From Sphaerotilus natans (lineage in GTDB: Bacteria > Pseudomonadota > Gammaproteobacteria > Burkholderiales > Burkholderiaceae_C), in NCBI RefSeq assembly GCF_900156335.1, contig NZ_FTMZ01000027.1, forward strand, positions 1-56,803: a stretch of DNA of 56,803 bases. The letters run 5' to 3'. The translations under genes were made by a program, and so were the position numbers. The notes beneath the pieces are model-generated. The model saw only the letters and a list, made by a program, of their open reading frames with translations, had not been told where the DNA came from and did no database searches. Position 1 is the stretch's first letter, and every line of letters begins with the position of its first letter. Of this stretch, positions 42,010-49,940 are shown in pieces.

Positions 42010-43272
42010 TCAGCCGCCGCGGCGCATCATGTCGAAGAAGTCGAGGTTGCTCTTCGTGGCCTTCATCTTGTTGAGGATGAACTCCATCGCCTCGATCTCG
42101 TCCATCGGGTAGAGCAGCTTGCGCAGGATCCAGGTCTTCTGCAGGATCTCGGGCTTGAGCAGCAGCTCCTCGCGCCGCGTGCCGGACTTGTTCAGCAGGA
42201 TCGACGGGTAGACGCGCTTCTCGGCCATGCGGCGGTCCAGATGGATCTCGCAGTTGCCGGTGCCCTTGAATTCCTCGTAGATCACCTCGTCCATGCGGCT
42301 GCCGGTGTCGACCAGCGCGGTGCCGATGATGGTCAGCGAGCCGCCTTCCTCGACGTTGCGGGCGGCGCCGAAGAAGCGCTTGGGGCGCTGCAGCGCGCCC
42401 GCGTCGACGCCGCCGGTCAGCACCTTGCCAGAGGAGGGCAGGACGTTGTTGTAGGCGCGTGCCAGGCGGGTGATCGAGTCCAGCAGGATGATCACGTCCT
42501 TGCGCAGCTCGACCAGGCGCTTGGCGCGCTCGATCACCATCTCGGCGACCTGCACGTGGCGGGCGGCCGGCTCGTCGAAGGTCGAGCTGATGACCTCGCC
42601 GCGCACGGTGCGCTGCATCTCGGTCACTTCCTCGGGGCGCTCGTCGACCAGCAGGACGATCAGGTGCACGTCGGGATTGTTGGCCACCAGCGCGTGCGCG
42701 AGGTGCTGCATCATCACCGTCTTGCCGCTCTTCGGGGGCGCGACTAGCAGCGCGCGCTGGCCTTTGCCGATCGGCGCGATCAGGTCGATGATGCGGCTGG
42801 TGATGTTCTCCTCGCCGCGGATGTCACGCTCGAGCCTGAACTGTTCCTTGGGAAACAGCGGGGTCAGGTTCTCGAACATGATCTTGTTCTTCGACTCCTC
42901 CGGCGTCAGGTTGTTGACGCGGTCGACCTTGACCAGCGCGAAGTAGCGCTCGCCGTCCTTCGGCACGCGCACCTCGCCCTCGATCATGTCGCCGGTGTGG
43001 AGGTTGAAGCGGCGGATCTGGCTGGGCGACAGGTAGATGTCGTCGGTCGACGCCAGGAAGCTGGTGTCGGGCGAGCGCAGGAAGCCGAAGCCGTCGGGCA
43101 GCACTTCGAGCACGCCGTCGCCGAAGATCTGCTCGCCCTGCTTGGCGCGCTTCTTCATGATCGCGAACATCAGCTCCTGCTTGCGCAGGCGGCTGGCATT
43201 CTCGATCTCGAGCGTCTCCGCCATCCGGACGAGCGCCGAGATGTGTTGAGCCTTGAGTTCGGAAAGGTGCAT
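42010..43272 (-). CDS. rho: Transcription termination factor Rho
   Basis: This hexameric RNA-DNA helicase ends transcription at C-rich rut sites. The N-terminal helical part and OB/cold-shock RNA-binding domain (GFGFLRS, 61-67) are followed by the RecA-like ATPase with Walker A APPKSGKT (178-185), [14 protein letters not shown], the Q/R-loop regions and the [10 protein letters not shown] end. The 420 residues match E. coli without inserts. ATG 43272; a 263-base leader lies upstream with its own promoter. Confidence 0.98.
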   Translation of the reverse strand: MHLSELKAQHISALVRMAETLEIENASRLRKQELMFAIMKKRAKQGEQIFGDGVLEVLPDGFGFLRSPDTSFLASTDDIYLSPSQIRRFNLHTGDMIEGEVRVPKDGERYFALVKVDRVNNLTPEESKNKIMFENLTPLFPKEQFRLERDIRGEENITSRIIDLIAPIGKGQRALLVAPPKSGKTVMMQHLAHALVANNPDVHLIVLLVDERPEEVTEMQRTVRGEVISSTFDEPAARHVQVAEMVIERAKRLVELRKDVIILLDSITRLARAYNNVLPSSGKVLTGGVDAGALQRPKRFFGAARNVEEGGSLTIIGTALVDTGSRMDEVIYEEFKGTGNCEIHLDRRMAEKRVYPSILLNKSGTRREELLLKPEILQKTWILRKLLYPMDEIEAMEFILNKMKATKSNLDFFDMMRRGG

Positions 43273-43534
43273 AGGGTCGGGCCCTGAAATCAGGCCTTGC
43301 CGGTGCCAGCCGGACAGGCCGAAGGGGTCGGACTCCCTGTCCTGCACGTCTGCCGGTTCTCGCCGTTGCGCTGCGCACGGCAGCCCACCAGTGGGATCAG
43401 GAAAATGCGGGAGGAGGGAGCCGACGCTGCGCGCTCCAGCATCTGCGTCAGGAGCTGCAAATCCGGCTGGAATGACCGGCGCGCAGTGGCATTCGTCATG
43501 GCTGCAGCGACGGGCGCCGCTGCAGGTGGAACGA
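43273..43534 (-). promoter_or_regulatory. Long rho leader
   Basis: This is the non-coding gap between the rho promoter and its ATG. At its 5' end is a perfect 8-bp hairpin CTGCAGCG/CGCTGCAG (43525-43518, 43509-43502, minus). A 69-codon reading frame (43499-43290) starts soon after and ends 17 bases before rho, without a clear ribosome-binding site. C-rich stretches could be rut sites for autogenous control, as known for rho leaders elsewhere. Confidence 0.45.
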
Positions 43535-43565
43535 ATTATAGGTTGGACTTGATGAAATCGGTCAA
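43535..43565 (-). promoter_or_regulatory. rho promoter overlapping the trxA stop codon
   Basis: On the minus strand TTGACC (43565-43560) and a consensus TATAAT (43540-43535) are 19 bases apart; the -10 box contains the trxA TAA stop. Confidence 0.65.
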
Positions 43566-43865
43566 CTGCGCCTTGTTCAGCGCGCCGACCTTGGTGGCGG
43601 CCAGGTCGCCGCCCTTGAAGATCATCAGCGTCGGGATGCCGCGGATGCCGAAGCGGGCCGGCACGTCGCGGTTGTCGTCGACGTTCATTTTCGTGATGAG
43701 CACCTGGCCGTTGAGCTCGCCGGCCAGCGCGTCCAGGGCCGGAGCGATCATCTTGCAGGGACCGCACCATTCAGCCCAGAAATCGACCAAGACGGGCAGA
43801 TTGGCGTTGAGCACGTCGGCTTCGAAGGAGGCATCGGAGATGTGTTTGATGAGATCGCTGCTCAT
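43536..43865 (-). CDS. trxA: Thioredoxin
   Basis: This 109-residue disulfide reductase of the cytosol has the redox site WCGPC (33-37), the cis-proline segment [13 protein letters not shown] and typical ends. ATG 43865 gives the normal length. It is placed before rho, an order common in proteobacteria. Confidence 0.98.
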   Translation of the reverse strand: MSSDLIKHISDASFEADVLNANLPVLVDFWAEWCGPCKMIAPALDALAGELNGQVLITKMNVDDNRDVPARFGIRGIPTLMIFKGGDLAATKVGALNKAQLTDFIKSNL

Positions 43866-44047
43866 GGAGGGTCCGTCGCTGATGACAGGGGGAAAAGATG
43901 TCTGTGATTTTGGCATGAACCAGCCGATACCCGTGGCAGACCCTGCGGAGTCCGCTCTGCGGTCGTGGTCCGTGTGCCTGCACTGATGCCCAGGGCACGC
44001 GGGCCGAGCTGTTTTCGCCGCGGCATCTCCATCAGAAGAACGTCGAC

Positions 44048-45775
44048 ATGAACCAGGAAGTCTCCACCGCCTCGGGCCCGCCTGCCGCAGCGCCTGCCGC
44101 CGCACCTGCCGCTGCAGCCGCCCGCAATTTCGGCCACTACACCCTGATGCGACCGATCGGTGGCAGCACGCTGACGATCGCCTGGCTGGCACGAGACAAC
44201 CGCACGGGGGCCCCCGTGCGCCTGTTGGCTGCGCGCCATCCGGTCAACTCGGATGCGCTGCGGGCGCGCTGTGTCGACGATGCCAAGCGCGCATCGCAGC
44301 TGAGTCATCCGCGCTTGCTGCCGGTGCACGACGTGGGTTGCGTTGATCGATTCCCGTATGTCAGCTGCCTGTGCGACCCGGCGCTGCTGCCGTCGCGGGT
44401 CGAGGAGAACTTCACGCCGTCGGCGTTGCGCTCGCTGGTGCGCAATGGCTGCGAGCTACTCGAGGGGCTGTCCTACGCCCATGAGGGCAGCATCTCGCAC
44501 GGTGACCTGGGGCTGCACACCCTGTCCTTCGATGCCAATGACCGGATTTCACTGTGGGGCCTGGGCTTGGGGGTGGCCATTGCCGGGGCCCGTTCTCAGG
44601 GCATTCCCACGGCCGGGGGTCTGGGCGGCGGCCTGTTTGGGCGCGAGGTGGCAGCGGCCTGCCTGCTCATCCAGCATTGGATCCAAGGGGCCCCTCCGCA
44701 TGGCGAGGCTGACCTGCCCACCTTGCTCGACCGCTGGCCCACCAGCGACCTGCGCCTGCCGCAAGAGTTGCCGATGCCGATCGCCGACTCGCTGCGCCTG
44801 ATGCTTGACCGCGCCGTCGAGATCAACCCGCAGCGACGGTTCATCCATGCGCGCAGCTTCCACCGGGCGATCAGTGGCTGGCGTGCGACCGAGTACCCGG
44901 AGGACGGCGGCTTCGACGAGATGCTGCAGGCCCAGCTCAAGCGCAACGGCCACCTGCCCGCGATGGAAGGCCTGAGCAAGCGGGTGACGCACATCGTCGG
45001 CATGGACAAGGGCCGGCTCGACGAGATGGTCGAGGTGCTGCGCCAGGACCTGGCCCTGACCCTGTCGATGCTGCGTGCGGCCAATGCCAGCGAGATGGCG
45101 GTGGCGGGCGAGGGGGCGGCGGTCACCAGCGTCAAGCGGGCGATGGCGCTGCTGGGCACCGACGGACTGCGCCGGGTGGCCGGCAGCCAGAAGCAGTGGC
45201 CCGGCACCGCCAAGCAGCACCATGCGCCCTTGCTGGTCCAGGCGATGGACCGCGCGCATCTGGCCGGCCATCTGGCCGTCGAGATTGCGCCGGGGGGGGC
45301 GGATGCGGAGAACGCCTCGCTGGCGGCCATCTTCCAGAACTTCGGCATGGTGCTGGGGCTGTACCACTTTCCCGACGAGATTGCCCAGATCCAGCGACTG
45401 GTGCTCTCCAGCCAGGGCACGGACAAGCCGGTTACGCCGGATCTGGCCGCGATGTCGGTGCTGGGGGTGGACCTGCAGACGCTGGCGGTGGCTTTCATCC
45501 GGCTGCTGGGGCTGGCCGAGCCCTTGCGGCTGCTGGTGCGGCCGCTCAGCGAGGAGGCGGTGGTGCGCACGCCCGAGACGGTCGAGGGCTGGTCGCGGCT
45601 GATCGGCACCTTTGCCAACGCGGTCCTGAAGATCACCGATCTGCCGCCGCCCAACCAGCCCTCAGCGCTGGCCGAGCTGCTCGGGCGCTACCATTCGACG
45701 CTCGGCCTCGACGAAGGCCAGGTGCGCGGCGCGATGCGTCGTGCCCGCGAAAAGCTCTCGCGCCACATGCGCTGA
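44048..45775 (+). CDS. Pseudokinase-HDOD fusion protein
   Basis: This 575-residue signalling protein has an Ala/Pro-rich N-terminus (1-25), a protein-kinase-like fold (about 30-280) and an HDOD domain (about 288-575). The kinase part keeps the order of motifs but looks inactive: the Gly loop is IGGSTLTIAW, the VAIK lysine is missing (LLAAR), the catalytic loop is HGDLGLHT (151-158, Asp153 kept, Asn lost), and DFG is replaced by WGLGLG. The HDOD part resembles HD phosphohydrolase folds without the HD metal site and is found in two-component and c-di-GMP-linked regulators. It probably acts as a scaffold; partner and signal are unknown. Confidence 0.8.
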   Translation: MNQEVSTASGPPAAAPAAAPAAAAARNFGHYTLMRPIGGSTLTIAWLARDNRTGAPVRLLAARHPVNSDALRARCVDDAKRASQLSHPRLLPVHDVGCVDRFPYVSCLCDPALLPSRVEENFTPSALRSLVRNGCELLEGLSYAHEGSISHGDLGLHTLSFDANDRISLWGLGLGVAIAGARSQGIPTAGGLGGGLFGREVAAACLLIQHWIQGAPPHGEADLPTLLDRWPTSDLRLPQELPMPIADSLRLMLDRAVEINPQRRFIHARSFHRAISGWRATEYPEDGGFDEMLQAQLKRNGHLPAMEGLSKRVTHIVGMDKGRLDEMVEVLRQDLALTLSMLRAANASEMAVAGEGAAVTSVKRAMALLGTDGLRRVAGSQKQWPGTAKQHHAPLLVQAMDRAHLAGHLAVEIAPGGADAENASLAAIFQNFGMVLGLYHFPDEIAQIQRLVLSSQGTDKPVTPDLAAMSVLGVDLQTLAVAFIRLLGLAEPLRLLVRPLSEEAVVRTPETVEGWSRLIGTFANAVLKITDLPPPNQPSALAELLGRYHSTLGLDEGQVRGAMRRAREKLSRHMR

Positions 45776-45788
45776 CCCTGCCGGGCTG

Positions 45789-46622
45789 ATGCCACTCTGG
45801 ATCGATACCCACTGTCACCTCGACGCTCCCGAGTTCGACGCCGACCGCGAGGCGGTGCGGGCCCGCGCGCACTCGGCGGGCGTGTCCTGCCTGGTGCTGC
45901 CGGCGGTCACCGCCGACCATTTCGAGCCGCTGCGGCGTCTGGCCGAGCGCACCGGCCAGCCCTATGCGCTCGGCCTGCATCCGCTGTGGACCGGCGCGGC
46001 CGAGCCTGAGGATTCGCTGGTGCGGCTGGACGCGATGCTGGCGGCCACGCAGGCCGACCCCCGGCGGGTGGCGGTGGGCGAGATCGGCATCGATGGCTTC
46101 GAGCCCGGCCTGGACGCGGCGCGCCAGCGCCATTTCCTGGCCGAGCAGCTGAAGCTGGCCCGCCGCCATGACCTGCCGGTCATCCTGCATGTGCGCCGCT
46201 CGGCCGATGCGGTGCTGGCGCTGCTGCGCCGCCATCCGGTGCGCGGGGGCATCGCGCACGCGTTCAACGGCAGCGAGCAGCAGGCGCGCGCCTTCGTCGA
46301 CCTGGGCCTGAAGCTGGGCTTCGGCGGCGCGATGACCTTCGACCGGGCGCTGCAGATCCGGCGCCTGGCCGCGACGCTGCCGGCCGAGGCGATCGTGCTG
46401 GAGACGGACGCGCCCGACATCCCGCCGCACTGGCTCTACCGCACCGCCGCCGAGCGTGCGGCCGGCGCGAGCAGCCGCAACGAGCCCGCCGAGCTGCCGC
46501 ACATCGCCGAGACGCTGGCGGCGCTGCGCGGCTGGAGCCTGACGGAGACGGCCGCGATCACCCGCGCCAATGCCTGCGCCGCGCTGCCGGGGCTGGCGGC
46601 GCTGATCGGGCCGGACGCATGA
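45789..46622 (+). CDS. TatD-family metal-dependent deoxyribonuclease
   Basis: This TIM-barrel amidohydrolase-like nuclease (3'-5' exonuclease of the TatD/YcfH/YjjV group) has the HxH metal pair His8/His10 (WIDTHCHLD), GEIGIDGF, VILHVRRS, GIAHAFNG and the late ETDAPDIPP motif. The length is 277 residues. ATG 45789 was chosen because it gives the typical MPLWIDTHCHLD start. It follows the HDOD gene by 13 bp and overlaps the next start. Confidence 0.92.
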   Translation: MPLWIDTHCHLDAPEFDADREAVRARAHSAGVSCLVLPAVTADHFEPLRRLAERTGQPYALGLHPLWTGAAEPEDSLVRLDAMLAATQADPRRVAVGEIGIDGFEPGLDAARQRHFLAEQLKLARRHDLPVILHVRRSADAVLALLRRHPVRGGIAHAFNGSEQQARAFVDLGLKLGFGGAMTFDRALQIRRLAATLPAEAIVLETDAPDIPPHWLYRTAAERAAGASSRNEPAELPHIAETLAALRGWSLTETAAITRANACAALPGLAALIGPDA

Positions 46623-47140
46623 ACACCGCCCTCCGGGCCGACGAGGCCCTGCCACTGGCCGGCTTCGGGCCGGTCGTGGGGCCGCGCACCCGGCTGATGG
46701 TGCTGGGCAGCTTTCCCGGCGTGGCCTCGCTGGCGCAGCAGCAGTACTACGCCCATCCGCGCAACCAGTTCTGGCCGATCCTGTCGGCGCTGTGGGGGCA
46801 GGAGCTGCGAGCCTTGCCGTATTCCGAGCGGCTTGAGGTGCTGCGCGAGCGCGGGCTGGGGCTGTGGGATGTCTACGCCCGGGTGCGGCGCGAGGGCAGC
46901 CTGGACAGCGCGATCGAGGCGGCCGAGCTCAACGACCTGGCCGGCCTGCGCCGCATCGCGCCGGTGCTGGAGGCGGTGGCGCACAACGGCGCGGAGTCGG
47001 CGCGCACGATGCGCCGGCTGCAGGCCATGGGCTTCGCGGTGCATCGCCTGCCCTCGACCAGTCCGGCCAACGCCGGCTGGTCCTTCGAGCGCAAGCTCGC
47101 GGCCTGGCGGGAAACATTCGCGCGCTACGATCTGGCATGA
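46619..47140 (+). CDS. DNA-deoxyinosine glycosylase (UDG superfamily, family 6)
   Basis: It removes hypoxanthine, arising from adenine deamination, and possibly uracil from DNA. The 173 residues show the GSFPGVASLAQQQYYAHPRNQFWP motif and the late LPSTSPANAGWSF motif of hypoxanthine-DNA glycosylases, plus GLWDVYARVRREGSLDSAI. It is coupled by ATGA overlaps on both sides, between TatD nuclease and the methyltransferase-like gene. Confidence 0.88.
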   Translation: MNTALRADEALPLAGFGPVVGPRTRLMVLGSFPGVASLAQQQYYAHPRNQFWPILSALWGQELRALPYSERLEVLRERGLGLWDVYARVRREGSLDSAIEAAELNDLAGLRRIAPVLEAVAHNGAESARTMRRLQAMGFAVHRLPSTSPANAGWSFERKLAAWRETFARYDLA

Positions 47141-47973
47141 CTTCCGCTTCCCGTTCCCGCCGCCGTGACGGCGAGCTGCCTTCCGCGACGATTTCCGAGT
47201 TCGATGGCGTGCGCTACCTGCACCTGGGCGACACGCCGTGGGTGCAGGGCGCGATGCGGCTGCGCAAGCCGCGGGCGCTCGAGCTCGACTATGTGCAGCG
47301 CATGATGGCCTGGCTGCTGCTGCGCGATCCGGCCGCGCTCGACGACACCCGCGTGGTGCAGCTCGGCCTGGGCGCGGCGGCGTTGACGCGCTTCTGCCAC
47401 GGCGAGCTGGGGCTGAAGACCACCGCGGTCGAGCTCAACGCGCAGGTGGTGGCGGCGTGCCGGCAGTGGTTCCGGCTGCCGGCCGACGACGAGCGCCTGT
47501 CGGTGCAGGTGGCCGACGCCGGCGCCTGGGTGCAGGATCCGGCTCACCACGGCAGCGCCGACGTGCTGAGCGTCGACCTCTACGACCACGAGGCGGCCGC
47601 ACCGGTGCTCGACGACGACGCGTTCTACCGCGGCTGCCACGACCTGCTGACGGAGGGCGGCGTGATGACGGTCAACCTGTTCGGCCGCAACGCCAGTTTC
47701 TCACGCAGCGCGCGGCGCATTGAGGCGGCGTTTGCCGCGTCGGGTGGCACGGTGCGCATGCTCGCGCCCACGCCCGAGGGCAACACCATCGTGCTGGCGG
47801 TGCGCGCCGGCACAATCCCCGACGAGGCGGTGCTGCGCGAGCGCGCCGAGGCCGTCACCGCGCGCTGCGGCCTGAAGGCGGTGCGCTGGCTGGGGCTGAT
47901 CCAGCCGCTGCCGCCGGTGCGCGCGCCCCGCAAGCCCAAGGTTGCGCCGTCCGTGGCGGAGCCGTCCGAATGA
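47137..47973 (+). CDS. Spermidine-synthase-like Rossmann protein
   Basis: The 278-residue protein has the aminopropyltransferase/methyltransferase fold: VVQLGLGAAALTRFCHGELGLKTTAVELN (nucleotide-binding loop and acidic residue), LSVQVADAGAWV, then VDLYDHEAAAPVLDDDAFY. It has none of the full spermidine synthase N-terminal beta region, so true polyamine synthesis is unsure; many such proteins are annotated SpeE-like. It is coupled by ATGA to the glycosylase and to the GspE-like gene. Confidence 0.78.
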   Translation: MTSASRSRRRDGELPSATISEFDGVRYLHLGDTPWVQGAMRLRKPRALELDYVQRMMAWLLLRDPAALDDTRVVQLGLGAAALTRFCHGELGLKTTAVELNAQVVAACRQWFRLPADDERLSVQVADAGAWVQDPAHHGSADVLSVDLYDHEAAAPVLDDDAFYRGCHDLLTEGGVMTVNLFGRNASFSRSARRIEAAFAASGGTVRMLAPTPEGNTIVLAVRAGTIPDEAVLRERAEAVTARCGLKAVRWLGLIQPLPPVRAPRKPKVAPSVAEPSE

Positions 47974-49823
47974 GCGGCCCGGCGCGGGTGCCACCCCCGG
48001 CGGCGGGGCGGCGCGCGGTGCCGGCGGCCACCGAGCCGGGCGGGCCGCTGAGCTGGCGTCCGATGCTGGGCTGGCTGGTCGAGGACGGCCGGGTGCGCCC
48101 GGACGAGGCGGTGCAGCTCGCGCAGCGCCTCGGCGCGGGCGACAGCGCTCAGCATCCGCTGGTGCGCCTGGCCGGGGCCAGCCTGGTCGATGCGCGCGAC
48201 GGCCGGCCGCTCGATCTGGAGGCGCTGACGCGCTGGCTGGCGCAGCGCGCCGGGCTGCCCTATCTGCGCATCGATCCGCTGAAGGTCGATGTCGCGCGGG
48301 TCACCGAGGTGATGTCGGCCGGCTACGCCGAGCGCCGCGGGGTGCTGCCGGTGCAGGTCGGCGCCACCGAGGTGGTGATCGCCACCGCCGAGCCCTTCGT
48401 CACCGACTGGGTCGAGGAGATCGCCCGCCACACCCGGCGCAAGATCCGTCGGGTGGTCTGCAGTCCGCTGGAGCTGGCGCGCTACACGGCCGAGTTCTAC
48501 CGGCTGGCCCAGTCGGTCAAGGTGGCGCGCAAGACCGGCGAGGCCAGCCTGGGCGGGGTCAACTTCGAGCAGCTGGTCGAGCTGGGCAAGCACCGCCCGC
48601 TCGACGCCAACGACCAGGGCGTGGTGCAGCTGGTCGACTGGCTGTGGACCTACGCCTTCGAGCAGCGCGCCAGCGACATCCACCTCGAGCCCCGGCGCGA
48701 GCAGTGCCTGATCCGACTGCGCATCGACGGCGTGCTGCACACCGCCTACCAGCTGCCGCAAAGCGTGATGGCCGCGGTGACCGCGCGCATCAAGCTGCTC
48801 GCGCGCATGGACGTGATCGAGCGTCGCCGGCCCCAGGACGGCCGCATCAAGACCCGCAGCCCGCGCGGCGACGAGATCGAGATGCGCCTGTCGACCCTGC
48901 CCACCGCCTTCGGCGAGAAGCTGGTGATGCGCATCTTCGACCCGGAGACGGCGGTGCAGCCGGTCGAGGCGCTGGGCTTCGGCGCGCAGGACGCCGCGCG
49001 CTGGCAGCGCCTGGTGGCGCTGCCGCACGGCATCGTGCTGGTCACCGGGCCGACGGGCAGCGGCAAGACCACCACGCTCTACGCCACGCTGCGCGCGCTG
49101 GCCACCGACGAGGTCAACATCTGCACCATCGAGGACCCGATCGAGATGATCGAGCCGGCCTTCAACCAGACGCAGGTGCACTCGGCCGTCGAGCTCGACT
49201 TCGCCAGCGGCCTGCGCACGCTGATGCGCCAGGACCCGGACATCATCATGGTCGGCGAGATCCGCGACCTGGCCACCGCCGAGATGGCGGTGCAGGCGGC
49301 GCTGACCGGCCACCTGGTGTTCTCGACGCTGCATACCAACGACGCTGCCAGCGCGGTGACGCGGCTGCTCGACCTGGGCGTGCCGGCCTACCTGATCGGC
49401 GCGACGCTCTCGGGCGTGCTGGCGCAGCGGCTGGTGCGCCGGCTGTGCCCGGACTGCCGCGCGCCCGACGAGACGCTGACGCTGCACACCCTGCAGCAGG
49501 CCCTGGGCCGGCTGCCGCTGCTCGCGCCCGACGAGGTGCCGCAGCCGATGCGCCCGGTCGGCTGCCCGGCCTGCCGCCACACCGGCTACCGCGGCCGGCT
49601 CGGCCTGTTCGAGCTGCTCGAGGTCGATCCGGCGGTGCGCGAGCATCTGCAGGCCGAGCCCGACCTGAAGCGGCTGCGCCAGGCGGCGCTGGCCGGCGGC
49701 CTGCAGCCGCTGCGCCGCGCCGGTCTGCGCTTGGTCGCGCAGGGCCAGACCACGCTTGACGAGGTGCTGCGCTCGACGCCGGCGTGGGAGGATGACGTGC
49801 GATCCGCGCCAGCCGCACGCTGA
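47970..49823 (+). CDS. GspE/PilB-type secretion or pilus ATPase
   Basis: This 617-residue hexameric ATPase has an N-terminal GspE N1E-like domain (about 50-190), Asp-box region SDIHLEPR, Walker A GPTGSGKTT with Lys366, Walker B-type MVGEIRD, the His box TGHLVFSTLHTND and a four-cysteine zinc finger (Cys493, 496, 532, 535). No other Gsp or Pil gene is near, so it is an orphan ATPase of a machine encoded elsewhere; type II secretion or type IV pilus cannot be told apart here. Confidence 0.88.
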   Translation: MSGPARVPPPAAGRRAVPAATEPGGPLSWRPMLGWLVEDGRVRPDEAVQLAQRLGAGDSAQHPLVRLAGASLVDARDGRPLDLEALTRWLAQRAGLPYLRIDPLKVDVARVTEVMSAGYAERRGVLPVQVGATEVVIATAEPFVTDWVEEIARHTRRKIRRVVCSPLELARYTAEFYRLAQSVKVARKTGEASLGGVNFEQLVELGKHRPLDANDQGVVQLVDWLWTYAFEQRASDIHLEPRREQCLIRLRIDGVLHTAYQLPQSVMAAVTARIKLLARMDVIERRRPQDGRIKTRSPRGDEIEMRLSTLPTAFGEKLVMRIFDPETAVQPVEALGFGAQDAARWQRLVALPHGIVLVTGPTGSGKTTTLYATLRALATDEVNICTIEDPIEMIEPAFNQTQVHSAVELDFASGLRTLMRQDPDIIMVGEIRDLATAEMAVQAALTGHLVFSTLHTNDAASAVTRLLDLGVPAYLIGATLSGVLAQRLVRRLCPDCRAPDETLTLHTLQQALGRLPLLAPDEVPQPMRPVGCPACRHTGYRGRLGLFELLEVDPAVREHLQAEPDLKRLRQAALAGGLQPLRRAGLRLVAQGQTTLDEVLRSTPAWEDDVRSAPAAR

Positions 49824-49940
49824 GCGGGGGAGGGCTGTCCCCGTCGCTTTGTCACGGTTGGCGTGAATTTCTGCCGTCAGACGGGGGTGCGCCGGTGCCG
49901 AGTCAGGAAAGTGCAGGCCGAAAGTGAAAAAACGCAAACC

